Origin: Psychrobacter sp. ANT_WB68
GTDB lineage: Bacteria > Pseudomonadota > Gammaproteobacteria > Pseudomonadales > Moraxellaceae
Assembly: GCF_008369115.1 (NCBI RefSeq)
Contig: NZ_VOAZ01000004.1
Location: 1 to 64,000, forward strand
Direction: 5' to 3'
Length of the DNA: 64,000 nt
In this document: one piece after another, positions 1 through 8,788 of the stretch
Layout: every line of letters begins with the position of its first letter
Position numbering within the stretch: position 1 is the stretch's first letter
The notes under the pieces: model-generated
Database searches by the model: none
Told to the model about the DNA's origin: nothing
What the model saw: the letters and a program-made list of their open reading frames with translations, nothing else
Program-made: the position numbers and the translations under genes

Positions 1-4
1 CTAA

Positions 5-36
5 ACCCCCTTGCACTTTGTGTAAGGGGGTTTTCT
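5..36. terminator. Hairpin terminator at the left edge
   Basis: A run of five C and a run of five G enclose an imperfect stem with a TTG-type loop, followed on the + strand by TTTT. It probably ends a gene lying left of the window. It could also serve the minus-strand gene that ends at 113, but the minus-strand tail has few U residues. Confidence 0.6.
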
Positions 37-112
37 TTGTCTGCGGATTTGGGTTTTAAGGGCAAACTCTCTTATTTGAGCTTGGTGAGCTTTATATCAT
101 AATATTTATCTC

Positions 113-373
113 TTAAAACAATTCATCCGTCTCTACTACTTCTTCAAAATCGAAGCCTAACTGCTCACCTTTACGCTGTCTCATCTGTTCAATACGCAGC
201 TTACGTCCAGAGACTAGCCGTAACACCTCACGGCGCTGCTCTGTCGTCATCTCATGCCATAATTGACGCTCAGGTCGACTACGCAAGCAGCCAAAGCAGT
301 AGCCTTTTTTATTGCTCTGACACACACCAATGCATGGATTGGCAATCTCAAACAGTTCGAACTGCTGGTTCAT
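113..373 (-). CDS. DUF1289 family small Cys-rich protein
   Basis: An 86-residue protein with the compact DUF1289 pattern: the sequence NPCIGVC near residue 12, then a GYCFGC pair, then WHEMTTEQR. The four cysteines are spaced like a small metal or Fe-S site, but no biochemical function is established for the family. The ATG at 373 is the only good start. The gene is divergent from the esterase gene at 560, so the 190 bases between them must hold both promoters. The C-terminal 25 residues are acidic (EEVVETDELF). Family assignment is firm and function unknown. Confidence 0.8.
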   Translation of the reverse strand: MNQQFELFEIANPCIGVCQSNKKGYCFGCLRSRPERQLWHEMTTEQRREVLRLVSGRKLRIEQMRQRKGEQLGFDFEEVVETDELF

Positions 374-559
374 GGCGGCTCCATCGCTATTTTTGTTATT
401 CTTTCAACGTGCGTAAGCTCATTGTAAAACACTATTATGTCGTAAACGCTGAATAATCATGCGCGGTTTTATTGTTACTGTTTTTATTGACTCAATGCTA
501 TGCTGAATTTTATTATCCATATACAGCAATCATAACAAAATTAATAAGTGAGATTATAC

Positions 560-1216
560 GTGAACATTATTTATATTCATGGGCTAGACAGTGATGCTAA
601 CTCTACTAAAGGAAGGTTGTTAGAGGATTATTGCCGCCAATATCATTCTGATATCAATGTAGTGCGCCCTGACTTGAACAAAACACCAGATGAAGTCTTT
701 AGTCAGATATTGTCGTTAATCAAAAACTTGAACAATAATAAAAATGTTGAAGATGAACCGTTTAAATTGTCAAAAACGGTGTTGGTCGGCAGTTCATTAG
801 GTGGTTATTTTTCTACGTTAGTTAGTAACCATATTTGCTGCCCAGCTCTACTATTAAACCCTAGCACGCAGCCACATGTTACCCTACAGCGATTTGCTAA
901 GAATTTGGCGTTAAAAAATGCTGTCAAAGATGAGTATTTGAGTAATCAAGTTATTTACTCGACAGCGGGCGGTTGGAATATTACTAATGCAGATTTGCAA
1001 TGGTTTGAAGCGCATCAGTTATTAGAAGTTAATTGCCCTGATAAGGTTTCTGTGTTAATCAAAGAAGGCGATGAGCTGTTAAATCCAAAGTTGTCTGAAC
1101 AGTTTTATACGGAGCAGGGAGCGACGGTAACGGTACAAGCGGGTGGCGACCATCGGTTTAGTGATTTTGGTGAGCAATTGCCTATGGTGATTGATATGCT
1201 ACAGCAGTTAATTTAA
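560..1216 (+). CDS. YqiA-type alpha/beta-hydrolase esterase (UPF0227)
   Basis: A protein of about 218 residues with the YqiA layout: a short N-terminal beta strand running into YIHGLDS, the nucleophile elbow GSSLGGY near residue 81, and a late Asp and His (GGDHRFSDF) completing a Ser-Asp-His triad. YqiA-like enzymes are soluble esterases that cleave short acyl esters and are often linked to parE, which is the next gene here. No ATG start is available. GTG at 560 places the first strand at the expected distance and has an AGTGAG sequence upstream. GTG at 548 would add four residues. The natural substrate is unknown. Confidence 0.8.
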   Translation: MNIIYIHGLDSDANSTKGRLLEDYCRQYHSDINVVRPDLNKTPDEVFSQILSLIKNLNNNKNVEDEPFKLSKTVLVGSSLGGYFSTLVSNHICCPALLLNPSTQPHVTLQRFAKNLALKNAVKDEYLSNQVIYSTAGGWNITNADLQWFEAHQLLEVNCPDKVSVLIKEGDELLNPKLSEQFYTEQGATVTVQAGGDHRFSDFGEQLPMVIDMLQQLI

Positions 1217-1323
1217 ATGTTAATAAACCTGATATAGAAGCCGATATAGAATTTCGCCTAGAAAGAGACGACATTATCTGACGTGAGCGACTGACTATTA
1301 CCGTTACCGTCGCTATTTTTCGT

Positions 1324-1329
1324 TATAAT
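1324..1329 (+). promoter_or_regulatory. Candidate -10 box for parE
   Basis: A perfect TATAAT lies 44 bases before the parE start codon. No convincing -35 hexamer sits at 16-18 bases, so this is a candidate only. Confidence 0.35.
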
Positions 1330-1373
1330 GCTTTAATAGAATCAATCGCACATGAATAGTTAAGGATGCATTT

Positions 1374-3260
1374 GTGAGTCAATATAATGCGCAATCGTTA
1401 GAAGTTTTAGAAGGACTTGAGCCAGTACGTCGCCGTCCTGGGATGTATACCGATACCACTCGCCCTAACCATTTAGCCCAAGAGGTCATTGATAACTCAG
1501 TTGATGAAGCGTTGGCTGGTTATGCTAAAACGATTAAAGTCCAATTGCACAGTGATGGGTCGCTATCAGTTGAAGATGATGGCCGCGGTATGCCAACCGA
1601 TATTCACCCTGAGTTCGGTCAAACAGGTATTGAGCTAATTTTAACCCGCTTACATGCCGGTGGTAAATTTTCGACCTCCAATTATGAGGTTTCAGGTGGT
1701 TTACACGGCGTGGGTATCTCTGTCGTTAATGCGCTATCAACGCGAGTAGAAGTGACCGTATGGCGTGATAGTACACAGTTCGAAATGGCGTTCGAGAATG
1801 GCGCCGCAGTCACACCTTTAACCGAAACTGTTAGCTCAAATAAACGTAAGCGCGGTACCAAAGTACACTTTTGGGCTGATGGCAGCTTTTTTGATACGCC
1901 GAAATTTAACGTTAAACAGCTTAAGCACAATCTAAAAGCCAAAGCGGTTTTGGCCGCAGGACTGACGATTGAGTTTGTTGATGATATTAATAATGAAAAA
2001 GTCATTTGGCAGTTCGCTGATGGTGTCGTTGAATACTTAAACGAGCAGTTAGATGGTCTTGAAACTCTACCTGAAGCACCGTTCTATTATAATCACGATG
2101 CGAAAACGGGTGAGCGTGCAGGTATCACCTTTGCACTTTCTTGGCTGCCTGATGGCGGTACGCCTATTCAAGAAAGCTATGTCAATCTTATCCCGACTGC
2201 TCAAGGCGGTACCCACGTTAATGGCTTGCGTACCGGTATTTTAGAGGCACTACGCGAGTTTTGTGATATTCATAACTTATTGCCGCGCAGTGTTAAGCTG
2301 ACCGCAGAAGATGTATGGGATGGGGTCAATTATATCTTGTCGCTTAAATTTTCTGAGCCTCAGTTTTCCGGTCAAACCAAAGAGCGTTTATCAAGTCGTG
2401 AGGCAGCGGCGGCGGTACAAACTTTGGCAAAAGATGCTTTTAGCTTGTGGTTAAACCAGCATGCGGATATGGGTGCACAAATTGCAGAGCTGGCCATTAA
2501 TAAAGCGGGCCGCCGTCTTAAATCTGCAAAGAAGGTTGCGCGTAAGAAAATCACTCAAGGGCCTGCGTTACCGGGTAAGTTAGCGGATTGTCGTGGGGAT
2601 TTACGTGATGGCGCAGAGCTATTCTTGGTAGAAGGCGATTCTGCGGGTGGTAGTGCCAAACAAGCACGCGACCGTCATTATCAGGCGATATTGCCTTTGC
2701 GCGGTAAGATTCTAAATACCTGGGAAGTATCGTCAGATACGGTGTTATCGAGTCAGGAAATTCATGATATCGCCATCGCTATCGGTGTCGATCCTGCTTC
2801 AGATGATTTGTCTGAGCTGCGCTATGATAAGGTGTGTATCTTGGCAGATGCAGACTCTGATGGTCTGCATATTGCGACATTAATTTGCGCACTGTTTGTG
2901 AAGCATTTTCCTGCCTTGGTTGATGCCGGTCATTTATTTGTGGCAATGCCGCCTTTATACCGTGTTGATGTGGGTAAAGAGGTGCATTATGCGCTCGATG
3001 AGCCCGAGCTTGCACATATTTTGGCCAATGTGCCAGGCAATAAGAAAGCCCAAATCACGCGCTTTAAGGGCTTGGGTGAAATGAGTGCGGAGCAATTGCG
3101 TGAGACAACCATGAACCGAGACACTCGGCGTTTAGTTCAGCTAGATATGGATGATATGGTGCTTACTAACAGTGTGATGGATATGCTATTGGCCAAAAAA
3201 CGCGCGGCAGATCGCAAATCTTGGCTTGAGAACAAAGGAAACTTAGCAGATATTCCCTAA
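1374..3260 (+). CDS. parE: DNA topoisomerase IV subunit B
   Basis: ATPase subunit of topoisomerase IV, which decatenates daughter chromosomes with ParC. The 628-residue length is typical of gammaproteobacterial ParE and shorter than GyrB, because the large GyrB insertion is missing. Visible in order: the GHKL ATPase motifs (RRRPGMYTDT, EVIDNSVDEA, DDGRGMP, GGLHGVGISVVNAL), the transducer, then the TOPRIM domain with LVEGDSAGGSA and the metal-binding DADSDG. It ends with the RFKGLGEM and TMNRDTR regions typical of the type IIA B subunit. The GTG start at 1374 has AAGGATG 6 bases upstream. ParC is not in the window. Confidence 0.97.
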   Translation: MSQYNAQSLEVLEGLEPVRRRPGMYTDTTRPNHLAQEVIDNSVDEALAGYAKTIKVQLHSDGSLSVEDDGRGMPTDIHPEFGQTGIELILTRLHAGGKFSTSNYEVSGGLHGVGISVVNALSTRVEVTVWRDSTQFEMAFENGAAVTPLTETVSSNKRKRGTKVHFWADGSFFDTPKFNVKQLKHNLKAKAVLAAGLTIEFVDDINNEKVIWQFADGVVEYLNEQLDGLETLPEAPFYYNHDAKTGERAGITFALSWLPDGGTPIQESYVNLIPTAQGGTHVNGLRTGILEALREFCDIHNLLPRSVKLTAEDVWDGVNYILSLKFSEPQFSGQTKERLSSREAAAAVQTLAKDAFSLWLNQHADMGAQIAELAINKAGRRLKSAKKVARKKITQGPALPGKLADCRGDLRDGAELFLVEGDSAGGSAKQARDRHYQAILPLRGKILNTWEVSSDTVLSSQEIHDIAIAIGVDPASDDLSELRYDKVCILADADSDGLHIATLICALFVKHFPALVDAGHLFVAMPPLYRVDVGKEVHYALDEPELAHILANVPGNKKAQITRFKGLGEMSAEQLRETTMNRDTRRLVQLDMDDMVLTNSVMDMLLAKKRAADRKSWLENKGNLADIP

Positions 3261-3429
3261 GGCGGTAGGAGAGAAGCCGTAATGGTGTTATTTTTGCAGG
3301 CTTTATTTATATAGAGTCATATATGTAAATAATTGAGTAAGCTATCACGTAATAAAAGCCTGTAAAATTCAGCTAAGTGGCACAAGCTTAATGTTATTAT
3401 GTAGCTATCTTTTATTACATGGTGCCGTT

Positions 3430-4125
3430 ATGACATCAAAGCTATTTAATCGTTCTAAATCAAACGCTTCTAAGCCTATGCGCTCGAAAGTATTACCGAC
3501 ATTGAGCAAAAAGAAATTGGGTAATTTGGTCCCAAGGCGTGGGAATAAAGTCGCGCCAATTATCGGGTCGGCGTTATTAAAAGCCGCTGGTTGGCGTACG
3601 GTTGGCGAAATTCCAAATATCCCACAGGCGGTGGTATTGGCGCTGCCGCACACCTCTAACGTCGATGGTATTTATGCGATTCCGAGCTTATTTGCCCTAG
3701 ATTTAAAAATTAGCATCATGGGCAAGCACACGTTATTTAAAATACCAGGAGTCGCACAATTGATGCATTGGATAGGAGTTATTCCTATCGATCGCAGCAA
3801 TAAAGGCTCAGTGCTGCAAGCCAGTATCGATAAATTCAAAACAGGTAAGCCGCTATTTTTGGGATTAGCGCCAGAAGGTACGCGGCAATATACCAAAGAT
3901 TGGAAATCTGGCTTTTATTATTTGGCAGTAGGCGCTGGTGTGCCGATTTTGCCGGTAGCGATGGATTATAAAACCAAGGAAATACGTTTTATGTCGTTGG
4001 TTTATCCAAGCGGTGATATTGATGCTGATCTGCCGAAAATATATGCACAATATCAAGGGGTGATGCCAAGACATCCGGAGCGCTTATCGCAACCGCTACA
4101 GGATATTAATAATTCCATTGATTAA
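3430..4125 (+). CDS. 1-acyl-glycerol-3-phosphate acyltransferase family protein (PlsC-like)
   Basis: Carries the PlsC/LPLAT acceptor motif HTSNVD (HX4D, with the catalytic His) and, further on, the substrate-binding motif PEGTR. It probably transfers an acyl chain to a lysophospholipid or related acceptor at the inner membrane. The order of the motifs and the spacing between them match small bacterial acyltransferases. I prefer ATG 3430 (231 residues), because the region around the earlier ATG at 3391 contains TATTAT and looks like promoter. Starting at 3391 would add 13 hydrophobic residues. The N-terminal 40 residues are rich in Lys, Arg and Ser. It is not the main plsC by any evidence here, and the acceptor is unknown. 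Confidence 0.8.
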   Translation: MTSKLFNRSKSNASKPMRSKVLPTLSKKKLGNLVPRRGNKVAPIIGSALLKAAGWRTVGEIPNIPQAVVLALPHTSNVDGIYAIPSLFALDLKISIMGKHTLFKIPGVAQLMHWIGVIPIDRSNKGSVLQASIDKFKTGKPLFLGLAPEGTRQYTKDWKSGFYYLAVGAGVPILPVAMDYKTKEIRFMSLVYPSGDIDADLPKIYAQYQGVMPRHPERLSQPLQDINNSID

Positions 4126-4161
4126 AGGTTTTAGCTTTGTTATTAAACCTTTATCACAATT

Positions 4162-4199
4162 AAAGAAGCCCTTGATATCAAAATATCAAGGGCTTCTTT
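4162..4199. terminator. Bidirectional terminator between convergent genes
   Basis: A 17-bp perfect stem (4162-4178 with 4183-4199) has a 4-base loop, an A-run on the left and a T-run on the right, so it works in both directions. It separates the acyltransferase gene from the convergent dehydrogenase gene. Confidence 0.9.
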
Positions 4200-4236
4200 T
4201 AATGTTAACTCGAAAATATTCGAGTCAGATTATTGC

Positions 4237-5019
4237 TTAGAAATGTGGCTGACCGTTTGATGCGCTGACACCGCCATCAACTGGCAAGTTAACACCAGTA
4301 ATCATCGAGGCGTCATCGCTGGCTAAAAAAGTAATGGCGGCAGCAATATCCTCTGGCGTTGCAAGACGTCCGAGCGGGCAGCGATCTAAAAACTTATCGG
4401 TTTTACTAGTGTCATCTTGAATGGCACTGGTCATATCGGTCTTAGTAACACTTGGGTTAACGGCGTTGACGCGCACGCCGTCAGCCCCATGATCTAAGGC
4501 CAGTGTACGCGTTAGATTAGTAACGCCAGCTTTAGCAGCATTGTATGCGGCCATATTCCAGTCACCACCGATTCCAGATAGCGACGAGACATTGATGATA
4601 TTGCCTTTGGTCGTAATCAAATGTGGCATAGCAGCCTGACAGACATAAAAAGTGCCATTTAAGTTCATATCGATGGCCGACTTCCAGTCTTCAGAAGACA
4701 GCTCAGTGATTTTTCCTTGCATGGCTTTACCGGCATTATTTACCAAAACGTCTATCCTCTCAAACTTGTCGATGACTCTTTTCATCATTTCTTGTACTTG
4801 AGCTTCTACGCTGATGTCACAAACGACGGTCAAAAAATTATCGGTATGAATCCAAGTTCGATCCTGCGGAAACGCTTCAGCGGTTTCCTGTAAGGTGTCA
4901 GCGGTACGTCCGACTAAAACAACGTTAGCGCCTTCGTTTGCAAAGCGAATGGCGGTCGCGCGGCCAATACCTGAGCCCGCACCGGTGACGATAACGGTTT
5001 TTTCTTTAAAGCGTTTCAT
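4237..5019 (-). CDS. Short-chain dehydrogenase/reductase (SDR)
   Basis: A 260-residue classical SDR. The Rossmann nucleotide-binding motif TGAGSGIG is at residues 12-19 and NNAG at 94-97. The catalytic residues are Ser146, Tyr159 and Lys163 in the pattern YNAAK. The C-terminal PVDGGVSA is the usual SDR tail. The Arg after VLVG (residue 38) would favour NADP(H), but cofactor choice is inferred. It resembles general glucose/3-oxoacyl-type dehydrogenases and the substrate cannot be read from the sequence. It stands alone, convergent with the acyltransferase gene, with its own upstream region. Confidence 0.9.
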   Translation of the reverse strand: MKRFKEKTVIVTGAGSGIGRATAIRFANEGANVVLVGRTADTLQETAEAFPQDRTWIHTDNFLTVVCDISVEAQVQEMMKRVIDKFERIDVLVNNAGKAMQGKITELSSEDWKSAIDMNLNGTFYVCQAAMPHLITTKGNIINVSSLSGIGGDWNMAAYNAAKAGVTNLTRTLALDHGADGVRVNAVNPSVTKTDMTSAIQDDTSKTDKFLDRCPLGRLATPEDIAAAITFLASDDASMITGVNLPVDGGVSASNGQPHF

Positions 5020-5713
5020 GATGTTCAGTCCTTGTTATCATATGAGTGTCATTATATAGAGAAGCTTGTTAAACCTGCGCTAGAATGTTTTATACGCTAG
5101 CGCGAATGTGATGGCTTTTATGACATCATAACAACTCATTGCTATGAAAGCGACCGTGTATAATTGCGTTTATATTGTTTAATCTCTTGCATAAAAGCTA
5201 TGCCAACGGAGATTACACTAGCATACTGTGTATCAATCACAAGGCATGCGCTGTCATATGTATTTGATATTAAAAGGTTGGGACTGTATCCAATTCGACT
5301 ACTATAATTCCTAATAAACACAATCTCGGCGATGAGTTAGCCTGCTGTTTGCAGCCCGATGCGTTATAGATGGTACTACCTAATATTCAAGCGCCTAAAA
5401 CATGGTTTTCCTGCCCGTTATTTTATGGAAGATTTAACTATAGATATGAGTGATGGTGGGCAGCTTAGCAAGCAAATACAATGCTTACAGCAGCAGAGCT
5501 AGAAATAAAACGACAAGGAAGTCAGTACGTTGATTAGCTAGTAGGAATAGGCTTAAAGATTGTTATTTCAGCATGCAATGACGAATTTAAATATAGGAAG
5601 TTTGAATAGCAAAACTTCAAATAAAATACTTAATCAGCAACCATAAAAAAAGACAGCCTAAGCTGTCTTTTTTTGTAAATGAAACTAATAACTATGCACT
5701 ACCACCTGATAAA
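5020..5713. other. Gene-poor 0.7-kb interval
   Basis: No intact gene of ordinary size is visible. Several short open stretches on the + strand (about 5260-5515) are interrupted by stops and shift frame. One reads from ATG 5370 for 27 codons; another gives 30-odd codons before the stop near 5500. They could be a decayed gene, but I recognise no family. The interval should also hold the promoter of the dehydrogenase gene near 5030-5100. Confidence 0.4.
5645..5674. terminator. Terminator of the channel-like gene
   Basis: A 7-bp stem AGACAGC/GCTGTCT with a 4-base loop, flanked by A-runs and T-runs. It lies 40 bases after the stop of the minus-strand gene at 5714 and is symmetrical enough to stop transcription from both sides. 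Confidence 0.85.
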
Positions 5714-7486
5714 TTATTTCAGGTTATCGTTGTCTTTATTGGTAGTGAAACCGCTATTGTTGATATTATTATCATCCGTTTCAATATGATTAATATCAAC
5801 CGTGTCAGACCCTAAATGATTGTCTGTACCCAAGTCGCTGCTTGAACCTAAATGACTAGGCGCACTAGTTTGTGAACTTAAGTTATTATTTGGTGTTGTA
5901 GTGGCAGGGGTTGTTGATACTGTTGATGCAGGCATCGTGTTGCTAGCTGCATTTGGTGTATTCTCACGAACTGCTGCCGCGAATTTATCTTGAGTTGACG
6001 TGTTAGGTTTCAAAGCAGACTTCACTTTTGCTTCATCACGTTCTCTATCCATTTTATCCTGCATCTTGCGTAGGAAACGAGCTGCTGCTTCTTGACCACC
6101 AAGACCAAATGATAGGGCAAATGCCACCGCAACCGCACCTAGGGTTAAACCAAAGGCTAAGTTAACAATAGAATCCGCAATGCCCATCGCTTTAAGACCC
6201 ATGGCTAGTACTAAGCCCATGATCAATACACGCACGATATTTGCTAAGAACTGTGAACCTTGCTCCGAACGCTCAACGACACCCGCGATGATATTGGCAA
6301 GCCAAAAGCCAATAAATAGAATAACTGCACCTAGGATGATGTTGGCACCAAAAGCGATAAACATCGTGATGATGGCCGAGATAGGCTCAAAACCTAGTAA
6401 ATCAGCGGCAGCGATAGCAGCAAACAACATCGCAAAGAAGATAATCGCATAACCGACTAGGTCAGAGATTTTCTTATCGCCCATCGTCTGTTCTAAACCA
6501 ACTTTCGCAGGCAGTTGATTGACTTGAGTGTTTTCAAGTAGCCCTTTGATGATGTTGGCGACCATACGTACCACATAGAAGGTCACGATTAAAATCGCAG
6601 CTGCCATAAAGATGTTTGGCAAGGCTTCCATGATTTTGTTGAGCATGTTGGTAGCAGGGCGAGCAATTACATCGATTTGCAGAGCATTTAAAGCAGCGAT
6701 AATCGTTGGGATAATAACCACTAAAAATGCTAGTGAACCAGCAATATTAGGTAAGCTGTTCTGCTCGCTTAAACCTGCTTTTGACGCCAGTTTTTGCACA
6801 TCAAAAGTAGAAACCAAATTGGTCACAATGCCGCGTACGACTTTGGCGATGATATAACCCACCACAAAGACCACACCAGCGATGAGAATATTAGGAATAA
6901 AGCTGAAGATTTTATCAACCATATTGGTCAATGGTGCAAATAAACCATTAAGCTGTAGCTGACCAAGTACCATAGTCAATACAATCAATAAGATAAACCA
7001 GTAAACCATATCAGCAATGGTACTGCTCAATGGTTTAACACCAGCTTTGGCACTTAAACGCTCATCCATCGAGGTTTTTGCTAGCGCCGCGTTAATCGCC
7101 GTACGAACAACGGTGGCAATCACCCAACCAATCACACCAACTGCAATCGCAGCAATGATATTAGGTATAAAGGTCAAGACTTGATTGACCATGTTAGCAA
7201 ATGGGGTTGAAATAGAATTTAGATTTAGTTGACTGAGCGCGCCAGCGATGGCGATGATGAAAATAAACCAAAAAACGATTTTTGAGATAATACCCTCTAA
7301 ATCGTAGCTTTTACCAGTGGAAGAACTCATCTGCTGGTTGAGATTTACCTTCGATAACACACCACGTACAAGGGCAGCGATACCCAATGCCACGAGCCAG
7401 CCAATGATGAAAATTAGAATAGCGCCGATGATGGAGCCAATAGGGCCACCCAGATAACCGTTGAACGATGTATACATTGGATTCAT
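5714..7486 (-). CDS. Mechanosensitive-channel-like protein with repeated conserved TM helices (CmpX-like)
   Basis: A 590-residue inner-membrane protein. It holds several copies of a roughly 80-100-residue unit: hydrophobic helices rich in Ile and Gly, then a segment such as TMVDKIFSFIPNILIA or ANMVNQVLTFIPNI, then a helix and a charged linker. This is the conserved TM-helix repeat found in MscS-related proteins such as Pseudomonas CmpX. The last membrane unit ends in ALSFGLGGQEAAARFL, which resembles the MscS pore-helix exit. The last 110 residues are a hydrophilic Thr/Ser/Asn-rich tail. The start is firm: AAGGAGGA lies 5 bases upstream of ATG 7486. Gating and ion specificity are unknown. Confidence 0.8.
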   Translation of the reverse strand: MNPMYTSFNGYLGGPIGSIIGAILIFIIGWLVALGIAALVRGVLSKVNLNQQMSSSTGKSYDLEGIISKIVFWFIFIIAIAGALSQLNLNSISTPFANMVNQVLTFIPNIIAAIAVGVIGWVIATVVRTAINAALAKTSMDERLSAKAGVKPLSSTIADMVYWFILLIVLTMVLGQLQLNGLFAPLTNMVDKIFSFIPNILIAGVVFVVGYIIAKVVRGIVTNLVSTFDVQKLASKAGLSEQNSLPNIAGSLAFLVVIIPTIIAALNALQIDVIARPATNMLNKIMEALPNIFMAAAILIVTFYVVRMVANIIKGLLENTQVNQLPAKVGLEQTMGDKKISDLVGYAIIFFAMLFAAIAAADLLGFEPISAIITMFIAFGANIILGAVILFIGFWLANIIAGVVERSEQGSQFLANIVRVLIMGLVLAMGLKAMGIADSIVNLAFGLTLGAVAVAFALSFGLGGQEAAARFLRKMQDKMDRERDEAKVKSALKPNTSTQDKFAAAVRENTPNAASNTMPASTVSTTPATTTPNNNLSSQTSAPSHLGSSSDLGTDNHLGSDTVDINHIETDDNNINNSGFTTNKDNDNLK

Positions 7487-7902
7487 CCTGTCCTCCTTGA
7501 ATATTCATGTATCAGCTGTCAAATAATGCATGTTATTGAATATAAACAGTACTATTTGCAGAAAACACATAGCCAATTATTAGTATTTTTAATTTAAATT
7601 ATTTAAAAAGCGCTTCTAAACACATAACAGTCAATAACTTATACTGATTGTTAACAATATCTACGTTCTGTTACTTCATACCTTAACCAATTTAGCTTAG
7701 CTGATGTAATGATGGATTTAAAGATAGAAAGCTTAACTACTTACTATAGTTGTGTGATAAGTTGTTATTTTTGTGGCAAATATTAACATAGACTGTACAT
7801 TTGACCGATAATTTCAAGGGAATCATAGCTCCCAAAACTAAGATTTGTTATGATAGAAGAATGTGACATCTTGCCACTATCCTTATAATTTGAGAGTATT
7901 CT
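7487..7902. other. Divergent regulatory interval between the channel-like gene and the FKBP gene
   Basis: A 416-bp A+T-rich interval with no credible gene. It must carry the promoters of both divergent genes. TTGACC at 7801 is a possible -35 box, but no matching -10 follows at the right distance. Confidence 0.4.
7846..7854 (+). promoter_or_regulatory. Extended -10 element upstream of the FKBP gene
   Basis: TG-T-TATGAT matches the extended -10 pattern TGnTATAAT with one change. It lies 49 bases before the start codon. Confidence 0.4.
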
Positions 7903-8634
7903 ATGAAAAAAATTACTACCTTAAGCATTAGTGCCCTTGCTAGTGCGATGTTATTAATCACCGGCTGTAACGCTAGCAATGGTAATAAAGAAAGCGCCAG
8001 CAAAAGCGTTTCAGTGACTGAAAAAAGCCCTGCTAATGAAAAAGTGGGTTACAGCTTGGGTTATATGATGGCAGAAGGTAATAAAGAAGCGGTCGGCGAT
8101 CTGAATCTTGATACCTTTGAAAAAGGCTTCCGTGACGGCTATGAAGGCAAAGATGCAGCATTGACGCAAGAACAAATGCAAGAAGTATTGATGACCTATC
8201 AAAAAGAGCAAGAAGAGAAATTTGTTAAAGATATGGAAACAAAGGCTGGAGAAAATAAAACCAAAGGTGCGGCATTCTTAGCAGAAAATGGCAAAAAAGC
8301 AGGCGTGAAAACCACCGCTTCTGGCTTACAATACAAAGTATTAACCGCTGGAACGGGCAAATCACCAAAAGCCACTGACGTGGTTGAAGTCAACTACGAA
8401 GGTAAATTGATTGATGGTACGGTATTTGATAGCTCTTATGAGCGCGGTGAACCAATCGAATTCCCACTAAACCAAGTCATTGCTGGCTGGACTGAAGGCC
8501 TACAGTTGATGAAAGAGGGCGGCAAATACGAGTTCTACATCCCATCAGATATCGCTTATGGCGAGGCAGGTAACGCAGGTATCGAGCCAAACAGCACGCT
8601 TATCTTTACCGTTGAGCTATTAAAAGTAAAATAA
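7903..8634 (+). CDS. FKBP-type peptidyl-prolyl cis-trans isomerase lipoprotein (FkpA/Mip-like)
   Basis: Envelope folding factor. A lipoprotein signal with lipobox ITGC places the acylated cysteine at residue 22. Residues about 35-125 are the helical FKBP N-terminal dimerisation domain (VGYSLGYMMAEGNK, then a long charged helix). Residues about 130-243 are the catalytic FKBP domain with VEVNYEGKLIDGTVFDSS, VIAGWTEGLQLM and IPSDIAYGEAG. Length (243 residues) and domain order match FkpA and Mip rather than the short cytoplasmic SlyD type. It is monocistronic: upstream is a divergent interval and downstream a strong terminator. Membrane of destination is inferred to be the outer membrane, with Asn at +2 giving no retention signal. 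Confidence 0.92.
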   Translation: MKKITTLSISALASAMLLITGCNASNGNKESASKSVSVTEKSPANEKVGYSLGYMMAEGNKEAVGDLNLDTFEKGFRDGYEGKDAALTQEQMQEVLMTYQKEQEEKFVKDMETKAGENKTKGAAFLAENGKKAGVKTTASGLQYKVLTAGTGKSPKATDVVEVNYEGKLIDGTVFDSSYERGEPIEFPLNQVIAGWTEGLQLMKEGGKYEFYIPSDIAYGEAGNAGIEPNSTLIFTVELLKVK

Positions 8635-8675
8635 GGCGTTATTGGTCTTTTAATCAATAGCAATTAGGAAAAATA

Positions 8676-8707
8676 AAAAAGCCCTCATACATTATGAGGG
8701 CTTTTTG
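8676..8707. terminator. Terminator after the FKBP gene
   Basis: An 8-bp GCCCTCAT/ATGAGGGC stem with a short loop, with AAAAAA before and TTTTT after. It lies between the FKBP gene and convergent argA and fits both. Confidence 0.9.
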
Positions 8708-8788
8708 CTGCGTGGTAGTTAATGGTTAATTATCAATTGATTGATGAATGGCTAACTCACTGACGCGTGGCTTATCGGTTTTTTTAAA

